The notes under the pieces are model-generated. The model ran no database searches, had not been told where the DNA came from, and saw only the letters and a program-made list of their open reading frames with translations. Shown one piece after another: positions 17,631-24,662 of a stretch of 64,000 nucleotides of DNA (positions within the stretch are counted from its first letter, which is position 1; each line of letters opens with the position of its first letter). The stretch comes from M3007 sp046160345 (GTDB lineage Bacteria > Bacteroidota > Bacteroidia > Chitinophagales > Saprospiraceae): positions 1 to 64,000 of the forward strand of contig JBJXGO010000010.1 of the NCBI GenBank assembly GCA_046160345.1, read 5' to 3'. The position numbers and the translations under genes were made by a program.

Positions 17631-18110
17631 ATGAAAAACAGCCTCTTTTTCTTGTTGTTCTTTGCATTTGTGGGCAATTCATGTAAAAATGACAACGGTA
17701 GTGCTTTACAAGAAAATAAACGCGGTGGCCCCAATAGCGAGATGATCCGAAATCCTGCTACCGCCAATATGCCCACCGACACCAATCAGTTGGCGCGCAT
17801 ATCATTTGAACAAGCAGAATTTGATTTTGGTACCGTAAATGAAGGCACCGTAGTGGAGCACACTTTCAAGTTTGCCAATACAGGCAAGGTGCCGCTTACC
17901 ATCCTGAAATGTCGCTCATCTTGTGGATGCACCGTGCCGGAATGGCCGGAGGAGCCGATACCACCGGGAGGCACGGGGGAGATCACCGCAAAGTTCAATA
18001 CCGAAGGAAAAACCAACGAACAAAAAAAGTCTATTACTGTAACAGCGAATACTTATCCGAATGAGAGTAAGGTGCTGTTGAAGGGGATAGTGAATCCTGT
18101 AAAGGGATAA
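17631..18110 (+). CDS. DUF1573 lipoprotein
   Basis: The 159-residue protein has a lipoprotein signal (FAFVGNSC, Cys18), a short disordered stretch, and one DUF1573 domain from about residue 58: DFGTVNEGTVVEHTFKFANT, LTILKCRSSCGCTVPEWP, PPGGTGEITAKFNT. The fold is Ig-like (ASH/MSP type) and the family is exported and widespread in Bacteroidota, without an established biochemical role. It is followed by a strong hairpin terminator at 18135. Confidence 0.88.
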   Translation: MKNSLFFLLFFAFVGNSCKNDNGSALQENKRGGPNSEMIRNPATANMPTDTNQLARISFEQAEFDFGTVNEGTVVEHTFKFANTGKVPLTILKCRSSCGCTVPEWPEEPIPPGGTGEITAKFNTEGKTNEQKKSITVTANTYPNESKVLLKGIVNPVKG

Positions 18111-18134
18111 GTATTATAGGATATGCTCGCATAA

Positions 18135-18171
18135 ACATGAGTCATCCCGAATTTTCGGGGTGACTCATGTC
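18135..18171 (+). terminator. Hairpin terminator after the DUF1573 gene
   Basis: A 17-bp stem with one G-T pair (18135-18151 against 18155-18171) has a 3-nt loop and is followed within two bases by a run of seven T. One arm of the hairpin recurs at 18367-18383 (TTCGGGATGACTCATGT), so it may belong to a repeat family. Confidence 0.75.
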
Positions 18172-18187
18172 ATTTTTTTGGTATTGT

Positions 18188-18345
18188 GGTGCGTAGCACC
18201 CTAAACGTCGGTAGAAATTGTCATTGCGAATTGTTTAGGAGGTGCGTAGCACCGGAACTTGTGCGCCCGATCGAAATTGTTGCGGTGCTACGCACCTCCC
18301 AACTAATTGAAAACGAAAGTTCTACCGATCCCGATGGAATCGGGA
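18188..18345. repeat. Cluster of GGTGCGTAGCACC hairpins with a long imperfect inverted repeat
   Basis: The 13-mer GGTGCGTAGCACC (5-bp stem, GTA loop) occurs at 18188-18200 and 18241-18253, and inverted at 18284-18296. The last two copies lie near the inner ends of a long imperfect inverted repeat whose outer ends are TCGGTAGAA (18208-18216) and TTCTACCGA (18320-18328); the arms are about 47 bp. A further 7-bp hairpin (TCCCGAT, GGA, ATCGGGA) follows at about 18329-18345. The layout is that of a REPIN or small MITE. No protein-coding frame of substance lies inside. Confidence 0.6.
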
Positions 18346-18405
18346 CTACACACCCATTTCGAAAAATTCGGGATGACTCATGTTTTTGGTGTTGCAATCG
18401 GAAGT

Positions 18406-18582
18406 GGGTGTCTCATAAGTCAAGACTTGACAGGGTTGATTTTCTTTTGCCAAATCATGTTCTGTTTTTGCCGGAATCTAACTTCCCGAAAGTTCTAAAC
18501 TTTCGGGAAGTTTGGAATCCTGCGAAATAAAAAAAGCTTACCTCAATCTGGATCTCAAAATTTTCTGACTTGTGAGACACCC
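18406..18582. mobile_element. MITE-like element with 16-bp terminal inverted repeats
   Basis: The ends GGGTGTCTCATAAGTC (18406-18421) and its complement (18567-18582) match at 15 of 16 positions. The 177-bp element contains a 15-bp perfect hairpin (18480-18494 against 18498-18512, loop CTA) and no transposase. The GGGTGTCTC tip resembles ends of IS1182/IS5-type elements, which is an inference from memory. No clear target-site duplication is visible, so it may be old or its ends may be misjudged. Confidence 0.5.
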
Positions 18583-18592
18583 TCTCGTCGCA

Positions 18593-18802
18593 ATGGCTAT
18601 GATTGGGGCTACCTGCTGGGTGTACTGCACCTGGTCGTTCCAGGGCATGTGGAAGGGGGCTTTGGTTGGGGTGGGGATGTTTACTGCATTTACGGGGTTT
18701 TTGGGATGGGTTTGGGTGGGGGAGCTGTGGAGGGGGCGATTTTTGAAAAGTGTTTGGGAGCGTCTCAGAAGTGTTTTTGTCACATTTTTAACTGAGGGTT
18801 AA
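18593..18802 (+). CDS. Possible small membrane protein or gene fragment
   Basis: The frame encodes 69 residues from the ATG at 18593, very rich in Trp, Gly and Val, with two hydrophobic stretches. It begins 10 bp outside the MITE-like element; the frame itself stays open into the terminal repeat (GTG at 18572). The G-rich composition differs from neighbouring genes. It could be a real small membrane protein, or the remaining end of a gene damaged by the insertion. I recognise no family. Confidence 0.25.
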   Translation: MAMIGATCWVYCTWSFQGMWKGALVGVGMFTAFTGFLGWVWVGELWRGRFLKSVWERLRSVFVTFLTEG

Positions 18803-18820
18803 AAAATGTTTGCTGGATTG

Positions 18821-18851
18821 TTGCTTGGTATTATAAAGGTGCTTACTTTTG
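18821..18851 (+). promoter_or_regulatory. Promoter of the unknown-protein/XRE cassette
   Basis: TTG at 18821-18823, a 20-nt spacer and TACTTTTG at 18844-18851 fit the Bacteroidota consensus. The start codon of the first cassette gene is 22 nt downstream of the box. Confidence 0.5.
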
Positions 18852-18873
18852 TGGCAAACAAATCAGTGCTAGG

Positions 18874-19722
18874 ATGAAACCACACAATTCTTTATCCAAA
18901 CGTTACCCAATAGGGGGCTTCGGCTCATTACCTACTGTTTTTCATGATTTGGTGAATGATCGACTTGAAGCCCAGCTCGACAAATTATTAGGAAAAATAG
19001 AGAATGATGTAAAATTCATCTCGAAACATCGGGTGATAACAGGTGATCATTTCCGTTTGATTGCACCTTCTCTTGTATCTTCTCCAAAAAAGGAAGCCAC
19101 TCAACCATATGCCTTTCTAAAAGACATTTCATTTCCCAGCTTTGATTCATGGTTGCTTGACTCTCCTCCTCATTTTAGATACAATCTTTTAGCATACTGT
19201 AATAGTGATGTAAATCCTAGTCTAGACCCAAATGATTTTCAGAGGGAACTTCACCCAAATTCCACGACTGGCTTTTTCATAACTGAGCCTAAAACTGAAA
19301 GGCTACTCTCATTGGACAACACCCTTCATCCCCCATCATTTTCATTACGGCAAGATGTATTAGCCCAAAAGATTGAAACCTTTAATCAAGTACTGCGCAT
19401 CCATGAAGAAAGACTAGTTGCTGAAAAACTTAAAATATTAAGGGAAACGCGAAAATCGCTTAGGGGTATAAAGAATGAAATCAATGCCCTCATTTCAAAA
19501 ATCACCCATTTCACCCATACTGGCCTCTACCAATTAGAGCCCATGGTCAGGTCCACCTTCCATTACCTGGCCAACACATGCACCATTGAAAAATTAGTTC
19601 AATTGCTCGGTTTCACCACATCGTTCAATTCTTTAACTAATTTAAAATGGCACACCCATCCCTCGCTCAAATTATCGCCGATTTCCAGGCAATCAGCAAA
19701 CAAGCTGAAGCCTTTGACCTAG
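18874..19722 (+). CDS. Unknown protein, first gene of a three-gene cassette
   Basis: The 282-residue product matches no family I know. It has no signal peptide. Residues 1-60 are mixed, 60-150 are rich in Pro, Ser, Phe and Leu, and about 160-215 form a charged helical region likely to be a coiled coil (KIETFNQVLRIHEERLVAEK, then RETRKSLRGIKNEI). The tail from about 258 overlaps the next gene in another frame. Base composition is more A+T-rich than most neighbours, and the gene sits between a MITE-like cluster and a tRNA, so it is probably acquired. It has its own promoter, and it shares an operon with a 75-residue protein and an XRE regulator, a layout seen in toxin-antitoxin, phage-defence and selfish cassettes. 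The role is unknown. Confidence 0.6.
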   Translation: MKPHNSLSKRYPIGGFGSLPTVFHDLVNDRLEAQLDKLLGKIENDVKFISKHRVITGDHFRLIAPSLVSSPKKEATQPYAFLKDISFPSFDSWLLDSPPHFRYNLLAYCNSDVNPSLDPNDFQRELHPNSTTGFFITEPKTERLLSLDNTLHPPSFSLRQDVLAQKIETFNQVLRIHEERLVAEKLKILRETRKSLRGIKNEINALISKITHFTHTGLYQLEPMVRSTFHYLANTCTIEKLVQLLGFTTSFNSLTNLKWHTHPSLKLSPISRQSANKLKPLT

Positions 19723-19874
19723 TACTGGCCTCAAAAATAAATCTGGCAATCCTCGACTTGCAGGAACTGCAGGATCTTGCAGGAACAGACCAGGTCATAG
19801 ATCGTTCAAAAAAGATTACAGAAACAATGGCCTTGATACTAAGACTCATTTACGAGTTTTTCAACGGCTCATAA
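19647..19874 (+). CDS. Small helical protein, second gene of the cassette
   Basis: The 75-residue product is mostly amphipathic helix (AHPSLAQIIADFQAISKQAE; SKKITETMALILRLIYEFFN) with no recognised domain. It overlaps the preceding frame by 76 bp in the -1 register. Its ATG coincides with the end of T TTA AAA (19641-19647), so it may be made separately from the ATG or as a -1 frameshift extension of the upstream protein. An in-frame stop at 19638-19640 shows it cannot extend further upstream without such a shift. The XRE gene starts 11 bp after its stop. Confidence 0.55.
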   Translation: MAHPSLAQIIADFQAISKQAEAFDLVLASKINLAILDLQELQDLAGTDQVIDRSKKITETMALILRLIYEFFNGS

Positions 19875-19885
19875 ATTCAATCCGC

Positions 19886-20182
19886 ATGAAAGTAGGTTCG
19901 GTCATACAAGAAATAAGACTTAAAAAGAACATTTCTCAAGGTGACTTGGCAAAACGATTGGGTATTTCCCAAACGTACCTTTCCCAAATCGAAGGGGACA
20001 AGAAAACCCCTTCGATGGAGGTTTTGCAGCAAATCAGTGATTCGCTCGAAATCCCGGTGTACTACCTGATGTTCAAAGGCTTGGAAGTGGAGACTGACAT
20101 CGTGCCCGAGAAACGGGAGGCGTATAAACAGCTCAGCCCGGCAGTGGCCTCTATGATTGAGGGGTTTTTCTTGGGCAAGTAG
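19886..20182 (+). CDS. XRE-family helix-turn-helix regulator
   Basis: The 98-residue protein has a Cro/C1-type HTH at about residues 8-62: GDLAKRLGISQTYLSQIEG is the recognition core and KKTPSMEVLQQISDSLEIP the stabilising helices. A short tail (about 70-98) ends hydrophobic (VASMIEGFFLGK), a possible dimer or partner contact. It is the last gene of the cassette, 11 bp behind the 75-residue gene, and probably represses the cassette promoter. It would fit the antitoxin or regulator role of a cassette, but no toxin fold was recognised. A 20-bp perfect hairpin follows. Confidence 0.88.
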   Translation: MKVGSVIQEIRLKKNISQGDLAKRLGISQTYLSQIEGDKKTPSMEVLQQISDSLEIPVYYLMFKGLEVETDIVPEKREAYKQLSPAVASMIEGFFLGK

Positions 20183-20197
20183 TTGTCAAACTCCTTG

Positions 20198-20253
20198 CAA
20201 GAAACGAGAATCCCCCGCTCGACTTATGTTGGACGGGGGATTCTCGTTTCTTG
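20198..20253 (+). terminator. 20-bp perfect hairpin downstream of the XRE gene
   Basis: The arms 20198-20217 and 20234-20253 are perfectly complementary with a 16-nt loop. Only a weak T-rich stretch follows, so it could be a terminator for the cassette or a repeat element in its own right. Confidence 0.5.
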
Positions 20254-20372
20254 GTATTTGTCACCTCCCCCCAAAAAAATGGCCAACTAAGGGCGATTCA
20301 TCGAGTTTCCGATCAGGGTGTCTTGTACGCCCGAAAAGGTGAAGAATATCTACTCCAGCGCCTTTGCAACCT

Positions 20373-20409
20373 CTATTGAGGGTCTGACTTGAAGTCAGTC
20401 CCTCAATAG
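20373..20409. repeat. Hairpin repeat CTATTGAGGG...CCCTCAATAG
   Basis: Arms of about 17 bp with one internal mismatch meet almost without a loop around GACTTGAAGTC. No T-run follows on either strand, so it looks like a palindromic repeat rather than a terminator. Between it and the previous hairpin (20254-20372) I see no convincing gene; short open frames there have no recognisable product. Confidence 0.45.
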
Positions 20410-20482
20410 TCGCAATCCGTTTTTATCGAAAATTTCGAAAAAGGCAGCTTCTGATTTGGCACACCAAACTGCCTTAAAAACA

Positions 20483-20514
20483 AAGAGTCGCTCCGAAAAT
20501 CCGGAACGACTCTT
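20483..20514 (-). terminator. Terminator of tRNA-His
   Basis: A 13-bp stem with one wobble (20483-20495 against 20502-20514) has a 6-nt A/T-rich loop. On the minus strand it is followed by TTTGTTTTT, directly downstream of the tRNA. Confidence 0.75.
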
Positions 20515-20524
20515 CTTCAATCTG

Positions 20525-20599
20525 GGAGGATGAGGGGGCTCGAACCCCCGACCTTCGGAACCACAATCCGACGCTCTAACCGGCTGAGCTACAACCTCC
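20525..20599 (-). tRNA. tRNA-His (anticodon GUG)
   Basis: The cloverleaf has D arm GCTCAGCCGGTTAGAGC, anticodon stem TCGGA/TCCGA with loop TTGTGGT (anticodon GTG), and T arm GGGGG-TTCGAGC-CCCCT. The extra 5' G (G-1) opposite C73, the identity element of tRNA-His, is present. The 3' CCA is not encoded. One oddity is a U-U mismatch at acceptor position 5-68. No other tRNA is adjacent. Confidence 0.93.
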
Positions 20600-20680
20600 A
20601 TTTTGTAAAAAATCGGGCGCAAAGATAGCAGTCAATTTTCAAAAATATCAAGTTATAACCCGAGGAAAATTTGAAAAGTT

Positions 20681-21664
20681 TCATACAGGCACCGTTTCCT
20701 GTTCCTTTTGCCTCGGATGAGGCTGTTCCCAGCCCCGCAATTTTTTGAGCAGTTTGAGCAATTTGAGGTTTAAGGAGGGGTTGGCTGTAAAAAAATGCCC
20801 ATTGATAGTGAGCCAATCTTTTTGTCGTTTAACCTCTTTGATATCTTTAAAAAGCAATTTATGGGCTTTGTCAAAGGGAGCACGCCAATAAATACCTCGG
20901 TCGGTTATCGCAAAACCCTCTTTACAGCTTCCTTTCAAAGAAAGATCACAGATGAAAAAAACTTTTTCGCGCCGTTCTGCAAAGAGGAAGCTTTTACAAG
21001 CATTGGCAAGCAGATCTGCCCGCATGGAAATAAAATCAAAATGAAACACTTCCTGCTCACGGCCGAAATCAAGGAAATCCTGAATCATCTGCCATAGATC
21101 TGTTTTGCCCGGCTTGGCTTTTTCATATTTCAAAATTGCAGGGGGCAACATTATACCATTCAAATCAGGGCAATATTGAATGACAAAAAAGTCGAGCAGG
21201 CCCGCAAATGAACTTCCTATGCGCCGGTCGATCTCTGGCAGCCCTTCCGTGCCAAAACGTTCCCACTGTATGAGCAGGTCTTCGCTTATTTGCTCTGCCC
21301 GAAGTTCATAAATTTCCCGAAACCTGGACTGATAAAAACGCTCTACATAATCGCTGTATTTGGCAACATCGTGCTCTTCCTCGATACGATGGCGCAAACT
21401 TCTGAAGAACAAGGCTTTGACTTGCTCCGTGAGTGTGTCCGGGTCAAAATCGAAGGCGTATATTGGCTCGTATTGCCTTTCTTCCATACCGCGCTGCCGG
21501 CCTTCAAAATGGAATCCACAATGATGGCAAAATACAGAGGCGAGCGGGCTTTGCGCATGGCAAGCCGGGCAGGGTTTCATGCGTTCTGCAATTTTGTCGC
21601 CACACCGGTTGCAAAATTTTGAGCCGGGTATGACGTCTGCTGCGCAATTGGGACAGAGGTTCAT
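20681..21664 (-). CDS. Double zinc-ribbon protein with C-terminal PH-like domain
   Basis: The 327-residue protein starts with two zinc ribbons: C4, C7, C18, C21 and C32, C35, C46, C49. A long helical central region (about 65-215) follows, and the C-terminal 100 residues (FFICDLSLKGSCKEGFAITD, GIYWRAPFDKAHKLLFKDIK) look like a short PH-type fold: alternating strands with the 'AITDRGIYW' pattern seen in proteins that sense state at membranes or in stress. There is no signal peptide, so it is cytoplasmic. The function is not known. It is preceded by a consensus promoter and probably transcribed alone. Confidence 0.7.
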   Translation of the reverse strand: MNLCPNCAADVIPGSKFCNRCGDKIAERMKPCPACHAQSPLASVFCHHCGFHFEGRQRGMEERQYEPIYAFDFDPDTLTEQVKALFFRSLRHRIEEEHDVAKYSDYVERFYQSRFREIYELRAEQISEDLLIQWERFGTEGLPEIDRRIGSSFAGLLDFFVIQYCPDLNGIMLPPAILKYEKAKPGKTDLWQMIQDFLDFGREQEVFHFDFISMRADLLANACKSFLFAERREKVFFICDLSLKGSCKEGFAITDRGIYWRAPFDKAHKLLFKDIKEVKRQKDWLTINGHFFTANPSLNLKLLKLLKKLRGWEQPHPRQKEQETVPV

Positions 21665-21711
21665 GCCAAACTTTGAATGTAAAAATTGAAGGGCTTGATT
21701 ATTTGGAAAGG

Positions 21712-21743
21712 CAAAAGTAAAACAATTAGTTTGAATAACAAAA
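21712..21743 (-). promoter_or_regulatory. Consensus promoter of the zinc-ribbon gene
   Basis: On the minus strand TTTG (21743-21740), a 20-nt spacer and TACTTTTG (21719-21712) match both Bacteroidota boxes exactly. The leader would be about 45 nt. Confidence 0.6.
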
Positions 21744-21825
21744 TTGTTTAAAACAATTTTATTTTACAAAGGAGGGCAGTTTGATTGTTTAGCAATTCCC
21801 TTCGAAATTAATAGACTCGAATATT

Positions 21826-22326
21826 CTAATGGCGGAGTTTTAAAAGAAACCGTTCTATTTGGCGTCTATGGCGCAAAATGTGCACGATGGCGTGCTCCAT
21901 AAGTTGTTCAACATCATACAATTGGCCCCAACGGACGCGCATTTTTTGCTCTGGTTCATAGGCCTCCAACACAATTTCGGGATGAAGCGCAAAACTCTGT
22001 TCGGTGAAGTCAAAAACAGCCTCCAGGTCTGTTACATATTCGACAGTTGATTTGCGGGTTTTGCGCGCTCGAAAATCCAGGGCTTCACCGTGTTTATTTC
22101 GAATATAGGTCGCATAACCGAAGCCCGAGCGCACTACATGGGTCAAGACGGATTGAATGGACCGACAATCAGGGTCTTTTGTTTGGTCGTCCACAATAGC
22201 AACTAATTCTTGGGGCTCAATACTCGCGACAAGGTTTTTTAGATCGGCCATGGCGCGCTCGTATTCGTCTAACAGGGCTCCAACTGCTCCGTTATTTCGG
22301 TACTTTTGAATTTGATCAGTGCTCAT
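21826..22326 (-). CDS. DinB-family protein (putative metal-dependent thiol transferase)
   Basis: The 166-residue four-helix protein carries the DinB/YfiT three-histidine pattern: one His in QSVLTHVVRSG and two in MEHAIVHILRHRRQIERFL. Characterised relatives use this site to bind a divalent metal and to transfer or conjugate low-molecular-weight thiols; the role of this one is unknown. Its ATG overlaps the msrA stop by one base, so the two are co-translated and may both serve thiol or oxidative-damage metabolism. Confidence 0.8.
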   Translation of the reverse strand: MSTDQIQKYRNNGAVGALLDEYERAMADLKNLVASIEPQELVAIVDDQTKDPDCRSIQSVLTHVVRSGFGYATYIRNKHGEALDFRARKTRKSTVEYVTDLEAVFDFTEQSFALHPEIVLEAYEPEQKMRVRWGQLYDVEQLMEHAIVHILRHRRQIERFLLKLRH

Positions 22327-22985
22327 TATTTTAGCAATTGCGGAAATTGGGACTTCATCCGATTCAGCCGTGGAATAGACACATTTCGAACATAGGGGTT
22401 TTCCGGGTGGTTTTTTTCGTAATTCTGGTGATAATTTTCTGCTTTGTAAAATATCTTGAAAGGCTCGATTATCACCGCTATGGGCTTGGAATATTTTCCC
22501 GACTCATTCAGTTGCTTTTTATAGGATTCTGCAAGGTTTTTCTCTGTTTCATTTCGGTAAAAAATAACCGACCGGTAAGAATCTCCATGGTCTGGCCCCT
22601 GCCCATTCACCTGGGTTGGGTCCTGTGAGGCAAAAAAGACCTCCAGAAGGGTTTGATAAGAAACCATAGCGGGGTCATAAAATATTTGAACCGTTTCGGT
22701 ATGGCCCGTAGTATGCGTGCAGACCTCTTCGTAAGACGGATTTTGTGTATGACCGCCCGAATAACCGGATTCTGCCTCTTTCACGCCTTTTAATGATTCA
22801 AAAATGGCTTCCACACACCAAAAACATCCGGAAGCAAAAGTTGCAGTGTCTAATTTTCCATATACAATCGGGTTTTCAAAAGTCAGATGCGGGGATTTGT
22901 TTTCAGCAGATTTTCCGGAGAAGGCGTTGCAGGATGAAAGCAGCACAGCGGCCACAAAAAGCGAAAAAAATGTCCTTTTATACAT
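22326..22985 (-). CDS. msrA: Peptide-methionine (S)-S-oxide reductase MsrA, lipoprotein form
   Basis: The 219-residue protein has a lipoprotein signal (VLLSSC, Cys19) and an MsrA domain with active-site GCFWC (catalytic Cys54, with Cys57), GYSGGHTQNPSYEEVCTHTT, PTQVNGQGPDHGDSYRS and AENYHQNY. It repairs methionine sulfoxide in proteins; the lipid anchor places it in the cell envelope rather than the cytoplasm. No MsrB domain is fused. It heads an operon with the DinB-family gene. Confidence 0.93.
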   Translation of the reverse strand: MYKRTFFSLFVAAVLLSSCNAFSGKSAENKSPHLTFENPIVYGKLDTATFASGCFWCVEAIFESLKGVKEAESGYSGGHTQNPSYEEVCTHTTGHTETVQIFYDPAMVSYQTLLEVFFASQDPTQVNGQGPDHGDSYRSVIFYRNETEKNLAESYKKQLNESGKYSKPIAVIIEPFKIFYKAENYHQNYEKNHPENPYVRNVSIPRLNRMKSQFPQLLK

Positions 22986-23155
22986 TGAAATTTAAGTTTT
23001 TTAAATAAGTGTGGAGGCTGAATAAATCGATCATTGAAACTCGGCACTTAAAACGCGAAATCGATTACTGCAATCCATGATCGGGCAATATTTACCCCTA
23101 ATTGTTGCCATGCCGACACATTCCATTGTATTTTATCCAGCATTCAAACCTCAAA

Positions 23156-24232
23156 TTAGTCCGCCACCAGTTCTCCACCACAAGAGGATCCAGCTCCTGC
23201 GGTGCAACCATAACAATGCTGGTTGAGCACGATATCCCGTGTTGAAAGCAATTCAAAATCGAAATCACTGATGTGTTGTGAAACGGCTTTATTTACTTTA
23301 AGGTCCAACATTTGGTTGAAATCACAATCGTACAAATAGCCATCCCAACCAACGGAGATCGTGTTTCGACACATAACACCAGCAACTGCAGCCGGATTGA
23401 ATGCTGAAACCAGCTGGCTCATATAGTCTTCATAATTGTCTGATTCCAGCAAGTAATCCAGAAACCGGCTAATTGGCATATTGGTGATCGCAAAAAGCCG
23501 ATTGAATTCAATATCGAAGCGCCGCTTTAGTTGCGACTTGAATTCACGCTCAAGCCCCGCTTGTCCGGCAGGCAAATACGCACCCGAAGGGTTGTAAACC
23601 AAATCAAGATTAAGCCCCGTGTTTTCTTTTCCGTAACCCGCGGCGTTTAATTGCTGCAAGGTTTTTATGGAATCTTCAAATACGCCATCACCCCGTTGTG
23701 CGTCTGTGCGGTTTTTACTAAAATAGGGTAGCGATGAAACAAGATGTACTTGATTACGAGCAAACCATTCGGGGAGGTCGTGATATTTTTTATTGGATTG
23801 CACAATGGTAAGATTACAGCGGTCGATCACGATTTTGCCGAGATTGCGACATTCCTCCACAAACCAGCGAAAATGGGGGTGCATTTCGGGCGCACCGCCC
23901 GTTATATCTACCGTGCGAATATCGTAGGTTGCCAGAATATTCAGGCATATCTCAAGGTTTTCGCGGCTCATATTTTCCAATTTTTTGTCTGGGCCGGCAT
24001 CTACATGGCAATGAGCGCAACTTTGGTTGCAAAGCTTGCCAATGTTGAGTTGGAAAACATCTATTCCAGACGATCTAAATTTGCCATGCCCCGCCTCTTC
24101 AATTTTGGATTGAAAAGATTGGAATTGGAGTTTGCTGCGCTCTACTCCATTGAGAACCTTGATCTGGAAAAAAGTATCCGCAAGTGCGTCTCTACGAGAG
24201 GAAAGAGATTTGCTGCGTTGATGAATAGACAT
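23156..24232 (-). CDS. arsS: Arsenosugar biosynthesis radical SAM protein ArsS
   Basis: The 358-residue radical SAM enzyme binds its cluster with CNQSCAHCHVDAGP (Cys68, 72, 75; CxxxCxxC). The signature ITGGAPEMHPHFRWFVEECR and the C-terminal DUF3641-type region with CRNTISVGWDGYLYDCDFNQ and CYGCTAGAGSSCGG identify ArsS, which attaches the deoxyadenosyl group to dimethylarsenite in arsenosugar synthesis. Its usual neighbours are present in part: the peroxidase-like gene lies 21 bp upstream, and a decayed stub of arsM lies beyond that. With ArsM gone the enzyme would lack its usual substrate supply unless another methyltransferase is encoded elsewhere. Confidence 0.9.
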   Translation of the reverse strand: MSIHQRSKSLSSRRDALADTFFQIKVLNGVERSKLQFQSFQSKIEEAGHGKFRSSGIDVFQLNIGKLCNQSCAHCHVDAGPDKKLENMSRENLEICLNILATYDIRTVDITGGAPEMHPHFRWFVEECRNLGKIVIDRCNLTIVQSNKKYHDLPEWFARNQVHLVSSLPYFSKNRTDAQRGDGVFEDSIKTLQQLNAAGYGKENTGLNLDLVYNPSGAYLPAGQAGLEREFKSQLKRRFDIEFNRLFAITNMPISRFLDYLLESDNYEDYMSQLVSAFNPAAVAGVMCRNTISVGWDGYLYDCDFNQMLDLKVNKAVSQHISDFDFELLSTRDIVLNQHCYGCTAGAGSSCGGELVAD

Positions 24233-24253
24233 AGCTCGGATTCCAGGGAGGGG

Positions 24254-24595
24254 TTACATTGAGATCTTTTTTACCTGCTTCATCATTTGGGTGGAAAACA
24301 CAAGGGTAATGCCTGCTTGCATGGCCGAAGCAACATGTACAGCTTCCATCATTTGTTCTTCATCTGCACCAACCTTCAAACAAGTTTCCGTGTACGCATC
24401 CACGCAATAAGGGCATTGCATGGCGTGGGCAACTGCCAAAGCGATCAGGGCTTTTTCTCGAGCCGTCAATGCGCCCTCTTTCATAACCTCGCCGTAATAA
24501 TCAAAAAACTTTTTTCCCATTGGGCCCTGCCATTCCGTTATTTTACCAAAATTGGCCAGGTCTTCGGCTTCAAAATACGTTTTTTCCTTGCTCAT
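24254..24595 (-). CDS. Arsenosugar biosynthesis-associated peroxidase-like protein
   Basis: The 113-residue carboxymuconolactone-decarboxylase/AhpD-fold protein has the redox pair CPYC (Cys61, Cys64) preceded by His57 in LAVAHAMQCPYC and the typical helix EEQMMEAVHVASAMQAG. This short AhpD-like type is a standard partner of ArsS in bacterial arsenosugar loci. AhpD proteins cycle a dithiol with a peroxidase; the exact step here has not been settled as far as I know. It sits between the arsM stub and arsS on the same strand. Confidence 0.88.
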   Translation of the reverse strand: MSKEKTYFEAEDLANFGKITEWQGPMGKKFFDYYGEVMKEGALTAREKALIALAVAHAMQCPYCVDAYTETCLKVGADEEQMMEAVHVASAMQAGITLVFSTQMMKQVKKISM

Positions 24596-24662
24596 GATTT
24601 GTGTTTAAAAGTTGATGTTCAATGTATTAGCAGCATCCGCCTCAATCATAATAATATGTACA

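Noticed and set aside
20254..20372. Short plus-strand frames between the two hairpins, such as one ending near 20393
   Set aside because: Their translations look partly protein-like, but there is no start signal, and no family was recognised.
18874..20524. Site-specific island integrated at tRNA-His
   Set aside because: The cassette lies on the 3' side of the tRNA, but no integrase and no direct repeat of the tRNA 3' end were found near it.
23556..23576. LPAGQAG stretch in ArsS with a GCCTGCCGGACAAGC-type sequence, as seen in palindromic repeats inserted in Bacteroidota genes
   Set aside because: Family members, as far as I recall them, have a segment of the same length here (LPPPQAELE), so it fits without an insertion. 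It may still be a chance or converted match.
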